From the NCBI RefSeq assembly GCF_016807185.1, contig NZ_JAEVYN010000001.1, positions 868,001 through 932,000 on the forward strand: DNA of 64,000 nucleotides. Reading direction: 5' to 3'. A program made the translations under genes and the position numbers. This DNA comes from Leptolyngbya sp. Cla-17. Its GTDB lineage: Bacteria > Cyanobacteriota > Cyanobacteriia > Leptolyngbyales > Leptolyngbyaceae. The notes beneath the pieces were generated by a model. It had not been told where the DNA came from. It searched no databases and saw nothing but the letters and a program-made list of their open reading frames with translations. Positions within the stretch are counted from its first letter, which is position 1, and each line of letters opens with the position of its first letter. Shown in pieces: positions 32,628 through 41,439 of the stretch.

Positions 32628-33636
32628 GAGTTGTTGGGAAATAGCTTAGAGTTCAGTTAAAATTCTGACTTTCTTGGTTTCTAAAGTAGTTTTCATGCTG
32701 CCATCAAGTAGAAATTCCATAATCCAGCCGCAGTCAACATTAAATGATCGTCAAACGCCTCAATGCGATTACGATAAACCGCACTGACTGCACCATAACG
32801 TTTGACCCCAGCAAAGGCATTCTCACAAACGACACGCGATTGACTCAAAGCTCGATTGTCAGCCTTTTGCTCTGGGGTTAATTCGCCTCCCCTCGTTTTT
32901 TTATGCGGAATGCGAATGTTGTCATACTGCTTCTGAACTCCGAGAAACCCCAAATCCAGTTCAACGGGAATCTCATCGGGCACACCGCCCACGATGTCGT
33001 CTTCGTCGTGGAACTTTTTATCATGCAGTTTCCCTTCCCGTGCCTTGCTTAACACCAATACCCGCTTGCCTTGGTCTACGGCTGCGAGATGTTTACGAGT
33101 ATGCCGTTTCTTTTTACCGGAGTAATTCAGCTTTTGTGCTTCCGGGTTTTGAGGACGGGCAATGGGACGTTCGGTGCCATCCACCATGACTCGCTTCACA
33201 CCAGGAAATCGCTCAACAAACGCCTCAACGCTCGTCAGTTTGCGTTCTGGCAATGCCAGCTTTTCACCCAGGGTAGCCTCGAGAATCGGTTGTAAACGAT
33301 GCATCCAGTAGTGCGCTTGGGCGCGGTCAATCTCAAATAACAGTCCTGCCAAATCAAACGTAGGGTAGCTTTTGAAGTAGAACAGGATATAAAACAATTT
33401 GTCCCGAAACGTGCGTAACCGAGCTTTACGTCCACCTCCCAGAGCACGTTGGCGAGGTTGTTGAAGTTGTATTTGCTCATAGACCCCACTGAACGGTGGC
33501 AAGAGCGCATCAAACGCTTTCCGGTTCAACCCAATCATTGCCCGGAGCAGTCGGTCTTGCTTCAATGCCCGTTCGATGTTCAGCATTATCCTATCTAATC
33601 ACTAACTTGCTATTTCGCCTTATTCCCAAACAAGTC
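32628..33636 (-). mobile_element. IS5-type insertion sequence inside the photolyase gene
   Basis: A 1009-bp element flanked by a TA duplication (32626-32627 and 33637-33638). Terminal inverted repeats are imperfect: the left end is GAGTTGTTGGGAAATAG and the right end, read inward, GACTTGTTTGGGAATAAG. It carries one intact transposase gene on the minus strand, opposite to the host gene. Exact frame restoration on removal, with no decay in the flanks, points to recent insertion. Confidence 0.92.
32693..33586 (-). CDS. IS5-family transposase
   Basis: A 297-aa transposase, apparently full length. An N-terminal helix-turn-helix region (KLFYILFYFKSYPTFDLAGLL with IDRAQAHYWMHRL) precedes a DDE_4-type catalytic domain: Asp in VMVDGTERPI, a second Asp in the VELDLGFLG region, and Glu in VVCENAFAGVKRYG. 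The segment NYSGKKKRHTRKH is typical of this family. It starts at the ATG at 33586, 51 bp inside the right terminal repeat. No stop or frameshift is visible, so the element may still be mobile. Confidence 0.92.
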   Translation of the reverse strand: MLNIERALKQDRLLRAMIGLNRKAFDALLPPFSGVYEQIQLQQPRQRALGGGRKARLRTFRDKLFYILFYFKSYPTFDLAGLLFEIDRAQAHYWMHRLQPILEATLGEKLALPERKLTSVEAFVERFPGVKRVMVDGTERPIARPQNPEAQKLNYSGKKKRHTRKHLAAVDQGKRVLVLSKAREGKLHDKKFHDEDDIVGGVPDEIPVELDLGFLGVQKQYDNIRIPHKKTRGGELTPEQKADNRALSQSRVVCENAFAGVKRYGAVSAVYRNRIEAFDDHLMLTAAGLWNFYLMAA

Positions 33637-34190
33637 TATTGATAAAACCTGGACGCGGATTTATAATCCTGAGCAAACTGCCGTTGATCGCTGTGACCCC
33701 GATGGATTGTTCATTAAACGCTGGATTCCTGAATTAGAACAGGTTCCGCCCAGCCAGTTAGGAATGCCACCCACACTCAACGGCTATCCCGCACCCATTT
33801 TGGACTATAAAAAAGCGCGACGGCGACGAGTGAAACACCTGGAAGCGCAGCGCCAAAAGTTTCTGCATCAGGACAATATCGTGCCCTATTTGGGACGAAT
33901 GCCCCAAGATGTCACCCCCTTTGGCAGCGATCGCTATCTCAGTGAAGTCACTTGGGCAGCCACTCCCAATCTTGATCTGTTTCCACCACCCCTCAATTTG
34001 GAAGCGCTGGATGAGGCTCAGGCAGCGGCGTTGCGAACCTGGTTTGTTGCCCATGTCAATGTCAAACCGCGCCAGCCCTACCGTCGCAAATCTAAACCAA
34101 AACTAGAGCCAGTCGATATTCAACTCAGCCTGCTTTAACAAAATAGTAGAATAACGAGGGTTATTCGGCGGCATGTAGGGATAAAAGACA

Positions 34191-35075
34191 ATGACAGAAG
34201 CGGCGATCGGGATTATTGGCGGCAGCGGACTCTACAAAATGGAGGCGCTCAAACAGGTAGAAGAAGTGCAGATCGAAACGCCCTTCGGTAAACCCTCGGA
34301 TGCGCTGATTGTGGGTAGTTTAGACGGTGTGCGCGTCGCATTTCTAGCACGGCATGGGCGCAATCATCACCTGCTGCCCTCGGAACTGCCGTTTCGGGCA
34401 AACATCTACGCGATGAAAAGCTTGGGCGTAAAATATCTGATTTCTGCGTCGGCTGTGGGTTCCTTGAAAGAAGAAGCCAAACCGCTGGATATGGTAGTGC
34501 CGGATCAGTTTATTGATCGCACCAAAAATCGCATCTCCACCTTTTTTGGCGACGGCATTGTGGCTCACGTCGCCTTTGGCGATCCGGTCTGTCTTAAATT
34601 GGCACAAGTTTTGGGAGATGCCGTCGAAAGCTCCAATCTTACGGATGTCACGCTACATCGGGGCGGCACCTACGTTTGTATGGAAGGTCCTGCCTTTTCA
34701 ACTAAGGCAGAATCCAATCTGCATCGCAGTTGGGGCGCAACCATTATTGGCATGACGAATTTGCCAGAGGCGAAGCTTGCACGAGAAGCCGAAATTGCCT
34801 ACGCAACGCTAGCCTTGGTCACAGATTATGACTGTTGGCATCCCGACCATGACAGCGTTACGGTCGATCTAGTTATTGCCAACCTGCAACGAAATGCAAT
34901 CAACGCTCAAAAGGTGATTCAAGAAACCGTGCGTCGCCTTGCCGAAAATCCGCCGGATTCCGACGCTCACTCCGCTCTGAAATACGCCATCCTCACGCCA
35001 CAAGACAAGATAGCCAACGCAGCGAAAGAACGCCTACACCTGTTACTGCAAAAATACCTGACGAGTGACGAGTAA
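34191..35075 (+). CDS. mtnP: S-methyl-5'-thioadenosine phosphorylase
   Basis: MtnP splits methylthioadenosine with phosphate into adenine and 5-methylthioribose 1-phosphate, the first step of methionine salvage. The 294-aa product has IGIIGGSGLYKM at the N-terminus (phosphate-binding GGSG), FLARHGRNHHLLPSELPFRA, CMEGPAFSTKAESNLHR and the purine-binding segment GMTNLPEAKLAREAE, with TDYDCWHPDHDSVTVD typical of the adenine-specific type. The last five residues (LTSDE) and the stop are encoded by a heptanucleotide repeat that continues into the spacer (35061-35088), so the terminus appears to have been changed by repeat sequence. Confidence 0.96.
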   Translation: MTEAAIGIIGGSGLYKMEALKQVEEVQIETPFGKPSDALIVGSLDGVRVAFLARHGRNHHLLPSELPFRANIYAMKSLGVKYLISASAVGSLKEEAKPLDMVVPDQFIDRTKNRISTFFGDGIVAHVAFGDPVCLKLAQVLGDAVESSNLTDVTLHRGGTYVCMEGPAFSTKAESNLHRSWGATIIGMTNLPEAKLAREAEIAYATLALVTDYDCWHPDHDSVTVDLVIANLQRNAINAQKVIQETVRRLAENPPDSDAHSALKYAILTPQDKIANAAKERLHLLLQKYLTSDE

Positions 35076-35088
35076 CGAGTGGCAAGTT
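35061..35088 (+). repeat. Heptanucleotide repeat at the end of mtnP
   Basis: Four successive 7-mers, ACGAGTG, ACGAGTA, ACGAGTG and GCAAGTT, span the last codons of mtnP, its stop codon (35073-35075) and the following spacer. The type recalls the short tandem heptamer repeats of filamentous cyanobacteria. Confidence 0.75.
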
Positions 35089-35128
35089 TTGTCCTTCTAG
35101 CCCCGCCTTTGTATGTGTTCTCTTATTT

Positions 35129-35482
35129 ATGCCTGAATGCCCTAAATGTCATCAGTTTGTCAGATCTCAGGCGATCGCGTGCCCTCATTGCCGATTGCCG
35201 TTAAAGGCCCATGGGCATCCTGGTATGAAGCTGTTTCAAGCGACAAACGATGAGCCGCTTTGTGCAAGCTGTGTTTATCACGCTGACAATAGCTGCAATT
35301 TTCCCAAGCGCCCTTATGCGATGGACTGCACGCTGTATCAAGATGTGGAGCAGCCTCAAGCAGTGAGTTCCCAGCCTCAAGCTAGTTTTCGCTTGCAGCA
35401 GTGGGTCAAACGAAACACACCGTTGCTTTTAGTCGCAGGTTTGTTGATGATTAGCTTAGGCGTTGTTTTGGTTCGTCGTTAG
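35129..35482 (+). CDS. Zinc-ribbon protein with C-terminal membrane anchor
   Basis: A 117-aa protein. The N-terminal CPKCHQF...CPHCRLPL is a zinc ribbon (two CxxC pairs), followed by a second cysteine-rich part CASCVYHADNSCNFPKRP with another Cys in AMDCTLY. A single hydrophobic helix at the end (LLLVAGLLMISLGVVLV) anchors it with the zinc domains probably in the cytoplasm. The function is unknown; it lies between mtnP and, convergently, the nblS-type kinase gene, with only 6 bp separating the stops. Confidence 0.8.
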   Translation: MPECPKCHQFVRSQAIACPHCRLPLKAHGHPGMKLFQATNDEPLCASCVYHADNSCNFPKRPYAMDCTLYQDVEQPQAVSSQPQASFRLQQWVKRNTPLLLVAGLLMISLGVVLVRR

Positions 35483-35488
35483 GGCGAA

Positions 35489-37498
35489 CTATTGAGCAAT
35501 GCCGACAGCAACATCCAGTTTCGCTAGATCACCTGGAAGGTCTTCCAGCAGGTGATCTGCTGGCAAAACGGGTTTGGCAGTTTGGAATACGGCAACATCA
35601 AACCAAAAGGTCGTACCTACGCCCACTTCGCTTGACAAGTGAACGCGGCTCTGATGTTTTTCGACAATATTGCGAACGATGGACAAGCCTAATCCGGTTC
35701 CTTCTAGGGTGTGAACTCGATTTTCGACTCGAAAGAAGCGATCGAAAATTGCCTGCTGATCTTCTACAGGAATGCCAATGCCAGTATCAGCAACTTCTAT
35801 CCGCACTCTGGGAGTAACCAAAACGTTGAATAGTTCATTGTCCTGTTCTGGTTCGCTAGCCTCAATTTCTAGCAAGTGTGCCCGGATGGTCACCGTTCCA
35901 CCGGATTGAGTAAACTTCAGCGAATTGCCAACGAGATTTGTAAATACCTGTAGGAGCAGATCGTAATGTCCCAAGACGGAAGGCAGATTGGGCTGAATTT
36001 CTTGTTTTAGCTCAATTCCTTTATCACGGGCATTAAGCTGACAGGTTCGCAGCGTTTGCTCAATGGGCTGGGCTAAATCTACTGCTTCAAATCGGTATGT
36101 TCTACAAGATTCCAGTTTGGTTAGGTCGAGGACGTCGTTGACTAGGCGTGTCAGGCGATCTGTTTCTCGGTTTGCTGTTTCCAAAAATTCTCGCTGTTCT
36201 TCCCGGCTCAAATCCTCGCCATATTCATGCAGCGTTTCTATAAAAGATTTGATGTTAAACAAAGGGGTTCTTAATTCATGAGAGACATTACTAATAAACT
36301 GACTCTTCGCCTCGTTTAGTTCGGCTTCACGGGTAATGTCTTGAATGGTAATTGCCACTCCTTTAACCGTTTCACGCGCTAAGTCGAGCACGCTCGTTAG
36401 CAAAATGCGAATGGTGCGGTCTACAGGTTCTTTGAGGGTGACTCGAAATTCACCGCCTTCTCGCATTTCCCCTTTTGCCATGCGATAAAGCGGGCGAGTA
36501 ATTTCAGATTGAATCGCATTGGGTAAGGAGTACAACACGTTGTTGCCTTCGATCGCCAATCCTTCCCAATTTAAAAAACGTCGTGCGGTTGTATTCACTA
36601 ACACTACATGCAATTCCGTATCCAGCAAAACCGCACCATCAGCGATCGTGGCTACCAGAGTTTCTAGCTTGGCTTTTTCGGCGGTGAGTTCTTCAATATT
36701 TTGTTCTTCGTAGCGCTCTAGCTTTTCTGCCATTTCATTGAAGCTGAGGATTAATTCCCCAAGCTCACCACCAAAGGGCAAGTCCACTTGCTGTCTAAAG
36801 TTGCCAGAGGCGATATTTTTAACGCCGACCAACAATTCTTTGATCGGGCGCGTGATGGTAAGCGCATTAAATACTGCTCCTAGGATCACCATGACCCAGA
36901 TAGAGACAAACACTGCGATCGTTACATCGCGAGTCAAGTTAGAAGAAGTCACAACTGTGGGATTGGGATTCGTGCCGATCGCCAAGACTCCCTTATAAAC
37001 CCCCTCATAAATAATTGGCACAAACACATCGGTGACCTCTCCATCAGGGGTCAAATGTTGCCGCACCATCGGCTCATCCGTATGTTGGGCGTAATCATCG
37101 GGAAGATGAATTTTGCGGCGAAGGGTCAAAGAGGTTTGAACTTCCGATTCTGAAAAAGGAATACCCAAATAGATACTTCCTTCCTCATCGGCATACAGCA
37201 TGTAGCGAATACTAGAAGTGCTGCTGTAAAAACGGTGAGAAAACTGGGCAAGCTCTGTTTTGTTGTTTTCGCCAATCAGCGGTGTCACATTTGCGGCTAA
37301 CAGTAAGCCCAAATCGCTGCCAAATCTGGTATCGTTCAAGCGCGCATCTTCTTGAATGATATTAACCGCCCAAAAGGTTAGGCCGCTCATCAACAGTGAA
37401 ACGACGAGGGTTGCCACAGCCATGAGCTTGGTCTGGAGGGTAAACTCTAACCACCAGCGGGCGATTGTTTCTCGAATTTGCCTTAGGAAGTTTATCAA
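35489..37498 (-). CDS. nblS: NblS/Hik33-type sensor histidine kinase
   Basis: NblS (Hik33, DspA) is the conserved cyanobacterial kinase for high light, cold, osmotic and nutrient stress, acting with RpaB. The 669-aa product has two transmembrane helices (about 26-46, LMAVATLVVSLLMSGLTFWA; and about 190-212), an extracytoplasmic domain between them, HAMP (TRPIKELLVGVKNIASGNF), PAS (VATIADGAVLLDTELHVVLV), HisKA with His407 in VSHELRTPLFN, and HATPase (FTNLVGNSLKF, DTGIGIP, GTGLGLSIV). The start is a TTG at 37498; an in-frame TGA two codons upstream leaves no other option before the conserved N-terminus. It lies downstream of purD on the same strand, an arrangement known from other cyanobacteria. 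Confidence 0.93.
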   Translation of the reverse strand: MINFLRQIRETIARWWLEFTLQTKLMAVATLVVSLLMSGLTFWAVNIIQEDARLNDTRFGSDLGLLLAANVTPLIGENNKTELAQFSHRFYSSTSSIRYMLYADEEGSIYLGIPFSESEVQTSLTLRRKIHLPDDYAQHTDEPMVRQHLTPDGEVTDVFVPIIYEGVYKGVLAIGTNPNPTVVTSSNLTRDVTIAVFVSIWVMVILGAVFNALTITRPIKELLVGVKNIASGNFRQQVDLPFGGELGELILSFNEMAEKLERYEEQNIEELTAEKAKLETLVATIADGAVLLDTELHVVLVNTTARRFLNWEGLAIEGNNVLYSLPNAIQSEITRPLYRMAKGEMREGGEFRVTLKEPVDRTIRILLTSVLDLARETVKGVAITIQDITREAELNEAKSQFISNVSHELRTPLFNIKSFIETLHEYGEDLSREEQREFLETANRETDRLTRLVNDVLDLTKLESCRTYRFEAVDLAQPIEQTLRTCQLNARDKGIELKQEIQPNLPSVLGHYDLLLQVFTNLVGNSLKFTQSGGTVTIRAHLLEIEASEPEQDNELFNVLVTPRVRIEVADTGIGIPVEDQQAIFDRFFRVENRVHTLEGTGLGLSIVRNIVEKHQSRVHLSSEVGVGTTFWFDVAVFQTAKPVLPADHLLEDLPGDLAKLDVAVGIAQ

Positions 37499-37845
37499 AG
37501 GTCAATGATGGCTATTTGTATTAGAAAATAAAGATAAATTTTAAGACGAATAATCTCGTCCTGTTTATCTATATATTCTCTAACAATTTTCCTAAGAGAA
37601 ACAAGAGAATCCAAATTTCTCGACATTCAGCATAGGAAAAGACTTATTAGACCAATAGTTTCGCTGACGTAGACAATTCTGGTTAGCCCATTTGATGCAG
37701 ATAGCGTAACCATATCTACAAAAGATAGCGCTGCTCATGGCAAATCGACCCCTCGCAAGGCATGATGATTTCCTGACCCAAAAGGATGAGCGTTCTTCGG
37801 CTTGAATACTTTGGTCGAAAGCTTCCATTGGAGGATACTTTTAAC
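37499..37845. other. Spacer between purD and nblS
   Basis: A 347-bp spacer between two minus-strand genes. It should carry the nblS promoter. Short open frames in it do not look like proteins. No convincing RpaB-type HLR1 repeat was found by eye. Confidence 0.4.
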
Positions 37846-39168
37846 TTAGGTCGCAGGTAGTATTGAGTCGCTTTCAGTGCCAACTTTTTGCTTGGTGCGG
37901 CGCGCTTGATGTCCAATATCTTGCCGATAGTAAGCGCCATCAAACTGAATGTGTTTGACTGCCTCATAGGCATTATCTAGGGCTTCATCTATGCTGTCGC
38001 CCACGGCGGTCACCCCTAACACTCGACCGCCATCGGTAATTAATCCCTGGGGTTTACTTTGAGTTCCGGCATGAAAAACCATTGCTCCGCCTACCTCTGC
38101 TTGGTCAACGCCGCTGATCACTTTTCCTTTCTGAAAAGTTTCGGGATACCCTTCGGATGCCATAACGACGCAAGCCGCCGCTCCCGGTTTCCATGCGATC
38201 GCAGGCTGTTCGGCAAGGCGCTGATGGGCACAAGCAACTAGCAACTCATCTAATGGGGTTTCCAGCAGAGGCAGCACAACTTGCGTTTCAGGATCACCGA
38301 AGCGGCAGTTAAATTCAATTACTTTGGGGTCGCCTTGGGGCGTAATCATCAAACCCGCATACAGTACACCCCGATAGTCAATGTTGCGATCGCGAAGAGC
38401 AGCGATCGTCGGCTCCAAAATTTCCTGCTGAATGCGTTCCATCAGGGCTGGAGTTACCACCGGTGCAGGGGCATAAGCTCCCATGCCGCCTGTATTCTCA
38501 CCCGTATCTCCTTCTCCAATGCGTTTGTAATCCTGGGCTGGCAGCAGAGGGCGAATCGTAATGCCATCTGTGATCGCCAAAATAGAAACCTCTTGCCCAG
38601 TTAAGCATTCTTCGATTAGAACCCGTTGTCCGGCATCGCCAAACTTGCCCTTAAACACTGCTTGAACCGCAGTTTCCGCTTGTTCAGATGTGGTGGCAAC
38701 GGTTACACCTTTGCCGGCAGCTAGCCCATCCGCTTTGATCACAATTGGCAACCCTTGGGCGCGAACATACGCCAACGCCGGGTCAACAGCCGTGAAAACA
38801 GCGGCTTTGGCAGTCGGAATCTTAGCTTCGTGCATCAAGTCTTTTGCCCAAGCTTTACTGGCTTCAATTTGAGCGCCCAGCTTGGTTGGACCAAAAACGT
38901 TCAGCCCTTGGGATTGAAGAAAATCGGTGATACCTGCTGCAAGCGGCACCTCTGGACCCACCACTATCAGCGAAATGCCGTTCACCAATGCAAACCGAGC
39001 AGTCCCCTCAAAATCTGAAACGTTCATTGCCAGATTGCGACAGCGAGGCATCGAAGCAGTGCCACCCGTGCCAGGAACACAAATAACTTGCTGCACCTTT
39101 TCTGATTGCAGCAGTTTCCATGTGATGGCGTGTTCGCGCCCTCCATTGCCAACGACCAAAATCTTCAC
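37846..39168 (-). CDS. purD: Phosphoribosylamine-glycine ligase
   Basis: PurD joins phosphoribosylamine and glycine using ATP, the second step of purine synthesis. The 440-aa product is an ATP-grasp ligase: KILVVGNGGREHAITWKL at the N-terminus, GPEVPLAAGI, PIVIKADGLAAGKGVTVA, the magnesium-binding VIEFNCRFGDPETQ and a C-terminal domain with MASEGYPETFQKG. A GTG at 39168 is the likely start, directly at the conserved N-terminus; the frame is open 15 codons further, but this stretch does not fit the family. The C-terminus is about 15 residues longer than usual (ARRTKQKVGTESDSILPAT). Confidence 0.96.
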   Translation of the reverse strand: MKILVVGNGGREHAITWKLLQSEKVQQVICVPGTGGTASMPRCRNLAMNVSDFEGTARFALVNGISLIVVGPEVPLAAGITDFLQSQGLNVFGPTKLGAQIEASKAWAKDLMHEAKIPTAKAAVFTAVDPALAYVRAQGLPIVIKADGLAAGKGVTVATTSEQAETAVQAVFKGKFGDAGQRVLIEECLTGQEVSILAITDGITIRPLLPAQDYKRIGEGDTGENTGGMGAYAPAPVVTPALMERIQQEILEPTIAALRDRNIDYRGVLYAGLMITPQGDPKVIEFNCRFGDPETQVVLPLLETPLDELLVACAHQRLAEQPAIAWKPGAAACVVMASEGYPETFQKGKVISGVDQAEVGGAMVFHAGTQSKPQGLITDGGRVLGVTAVGDSIDEALDNAYEAVKHIQFDGAYYRQDIGHQARRTKQKVGTESDSILPAT

Positions 39169-39209
39169 CGTTTTCAAACCCCTTACCGAAGATAATGGCG
39201 ATTTCCAAA

Positions 39210-39233
39210 GCAATTCCTGTGGAAAGCTTCGCT
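39210..39233 (+). repeat. Dispersed repeat, copy 2
   Basis: The counterpart of the 24-bp repeat at 11020-11043, differing at about four positions. It lies in the leader of purD. Confidence 0.6.
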
Positions 39234-39608
39234 AACGCTACGTAAATCGCGCAATCCACATTAAACGCATTTTATTATGTCATGGTCTTGCCTTGCCGAT
39301 CCCTCTAAAACAGACAAAATTTGGCGGGAATAGGCATTGGTGGATCGCAGAGGCGATGAAGCAGAGGCAATTAAATAAGATGATAAATGACACAAACGTC
39401 GTTTGGAGTGGGCTTTGCTTCAGCAGTGAATTATCTTTTCTTTGTAGCCGTTGCAAGCATAAACAAAATCTCAAAAATGGGAAAGCCCAATACTTTAGAA
39501 AAACATCGGGACACGGTAGGGTGTAAGGGCAGAAGGAAGTGGAACCTTTAGCCTAAATGCAGGTCTGATGGTTTAGTGCTTCAAACAAATCAGTTCTGGG
39601 GGAAAGAA
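39234..39608. other. Divergent spacer between purD and the TPR protein gene
   Basis: A region of about 375 bp that should contain promoters for both neighbours. It includes the end of a dispersed repeat and no HIP1 octamer of note. No gene or known RNA was recognised. Confidence 0.4.
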
Positions 39609-41282
39609 ATGGTGTGGCTGTGGAAGAGTCAGTTGAAAGCAGGAATTTTTCTCAGCCTGATCGTGGGAGTCACAGGAATCAACACAAGTATTTTGCTGTT
39701 GTTTTGGCAAACCGACGCGATCGCCCAAATTAGCCAGCTATCCCTGCCTCAAAATACTCCAGAATCGATCTCACCGGCCTCTCCAACCCAATCACTTCCC
39801 CCTAGCATTCAGACCACTCCAGCCGCTCCAGTTAATCCGCCTGCTCCCGCCAATCCGCCCAAACCTGTTCCAAGCAAAAAGCCCGCAGACACGAAAAAAC
39901 AGCCCGTTGCCGAAGAATTCCCCTCCAATCCTCTGGAAATTACTCAGCCTGATCCTCTCATTCCATACGATTACAAAGATCGTCCTTTGACGGCTCAAGA
40001 GATTCGGCAGCTGCGAGTGGGGGCAAATCGGTTAGCCATCATTGGGGCAACAAAACTGGAACAGGGCGATCGCGTGGCTGCTTTCAACGCTTGGAACCGA
40101 GAATTGCGATTTCGTCGTTTGGCAGGTCCTTTGACGGAAGAAGTGCTGACCTTAGGTCGAGTGGGCGATGTGGCATGGCGAGAAAGCGATACAACTCAAC
40201 TGCGTTGGATCACAAAACGACTGGATGAGATTTTGGCAAAGATGCAGACAGACCAATCTGCCAGCAAGGGGCAATTGGCGACACCCGTTATGCCCGCTCA
40301 GCTTGAAACGCTCCCCCCCGATCTTTCTCTAGAGCTGGAACCCAGCCAACCATCAAAAATAACTGAGAGCAGCCCTTCATCCAATCAGCCTCAAGCGCAA
40401 ACTCAAACGGCTCCAACCCTGACAGCCCGACAGCTTTTTGGCACTCTTGATACCAATCCCTTAGCCGTGGGTGGAGTGAACGCGCTCGTCATTTTGGGGA
40501 GCCTGAATAGAGAGGTCTCTTTGCTGGATGCCCTGGGATTTGCCTATCAGCAGGTGCGCTTACCCCAAACAGCGGTCAAAGTTTATCAGCAATTGCTGGC
40601 AGAAGCCCGACGACGCAATGATTCATTCAAACTTGAAGCGACACTGATTACCTTGGGGCAACTTCATCTTGCTTGGTTTGATTATGGTAGTGCTGTGCAG
40701 CCCTATCAAGAGTTATTGGCGAGATCGCGATCGCGGCGTGACCCAATCAATTTTCCGTTGTATCTTGATCGGCTTGCTTACATTCATGAGCAGGCAAAGC
40801 AGCCAGCCCAAGCCATTCCCTATCAAGCGCAACTGATCACCTTTCATCAGACTGCTTTGGGGGATGCGAAGCTCATTCCTGCCTTAACCCTCAAAATTGC
40901 TGACAACCATCGCCGTTTGGCACAACTCGATCAAGCCGAAACTAACTATCAGCTGGCATACAAGCTCGCGATCCCACTGTTACAGTTTGCTCATGCGGCA
41001 GATGCGCTCAAAAAACTAGGAGATTTGTATCGAGCAAACAATCGCCTCGATTCAGCATTGCGCATGTATGCCTTTTTGGTTGAAATTGAGCAACAGGCGT
41101 ACAACACCTACGGCGTGATGGATGCCTATGATCAAACGGGGCAAGTGCATTTGTTGCGAAAAGAATATCCTGAAGCGATCGCCGCCTTTCAGCAAGCCTT
41201 ACCTTTAGCTCAGCAACTCAAATTCCGCGAAGATTATTTTGCCACCCGCATTCAAAAAGCCTCAGAATCAAAAAGCGAGTGA
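39609..41282 (+). CDS. Exported TPR protein
   Basis: A 557-aa protein with an N-terminal signal (LKAGIFLSLIVGVTGINTSI followed by LLLFWQTDAIAQ), so it is exported or membrane-anchored. A Pro/Ala/Lys-rich linker (about 50-110) leads to a helical body with TPR-like units in the C-terminal half (ALGFAYQQVRLPQTAVKVYQ, LAWFDYGSAVQPYQELLA, NYQLAYKLAIPLLQFAHAAD, YPEAIAAFQQALPLAQQL). The ATG at 39609 is preceded by GGGGGAAAG; a GTG 33 bp upstream is an alternative. TPR proteins usually assemble complexes; here the location suggests the periplasm or lumen. No specific partner is evident. Confidence 0.82.
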   Translation: MVWLWKSQLKAGIFLSLIVGVTGINTSILLLFWQTDAIAQISQLSLPQNTPESISPASPTQSLPPSIQTTPAAPVNPPAPANPPKPVPSKKPADTKKQPVAEEFPSNPLEITQPDPLIPYDYKDRPLTAQEIRQLRVGANRLAIIGATKLEQGDRVAAFNAWNRELRFRRLAGPLTEEVLTLGRVGDVAWRESDTTQLRWITKRLDEILAKMQTDQSASKGQLATPVMPAQLETLPPDLSLELEPSQPSKITESSPSSNQPQAQTQTAPTLTARQLFGTLDTNPLAVGGVNALVILGSLNREVSLLDALGFAYQQVRLPQTAVKVYQQLLAEARRRNDSFKLEATLITLGQLHLAWFDYGSAVQPYQELLARSRSRRDPINFPLYLDRLAYIHEQAKQPAQAIPYQAQLITFHQTALGDAKLIPALTLKIADNHRRLAQLDQAETNYQLAYKLAIPLLQFAHAADALKKLGDLYRANNRLDSALRMYAFLVEIEQQAYNTYGVMDAYDQTGQVHLLRKEYPEAIAAFQQALPLAQQLKFREDYFATRIQKASESKSE

Positions 41283-41325
41283 CATTTGCACAGCGTCTCA
41301 CAGCGTCTCCGCAGAGGGTGTGGCG

Positions 41326-41400
41326 AATGCAGAATAACGAATGCAGAAATGGTGAGTATGAAGAATGCCGAACGATGAAATAAGGAGTCAAGAACTCCGC
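41326..41400 (+). repeat. Degenerate heptamer-like repeats
   Basis: A short stretch in which GAATGCA, GAATAAC, GAATGCA and GAAATGG follow each other, continuing less regularly. It resembles the heptamer arrays at 35061 and 43099. Confidence 0.5.
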
Positions 41401-41439
41401 ACTTCATTTGTAACGCGTCTTTCGTTAATCACACTTCTT

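Larger units (their letters stand above)
31478..34138 (+). pseudogene. Class I DNA photolyase gene, split by an insertion sequence
   Basis: The gene for a light-driven cyclobutane-dimer photolyase is cut in two. Part one (31478-32627) begins at a GTG with HTIVWFRRDLRIADHAPIYR and runs through FAD-binding segments (EGYTGFPIVDAAARCLKATG, LDWRYGALHFMRHLIDGD-like, HYQWAMQAGVTHC). Part two (33639-34138) resumes with DKTWTRIYNPEQTAVDRCDP and FIKRWIPEL. Removing the 1009-bp element and one TA restores one frame across the junction (THCIIDKTWTR). The rebuilt protein would be about 549 aa, with a C-terminal extension beyond the usual length of about 480. As it stands, part one stops 13 bases into the element, losing the TRP-rich FAD pocket, so activity should be lost. 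Gene-name assignment (phrA/phr) is uncertain. Confidence 0.92.
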
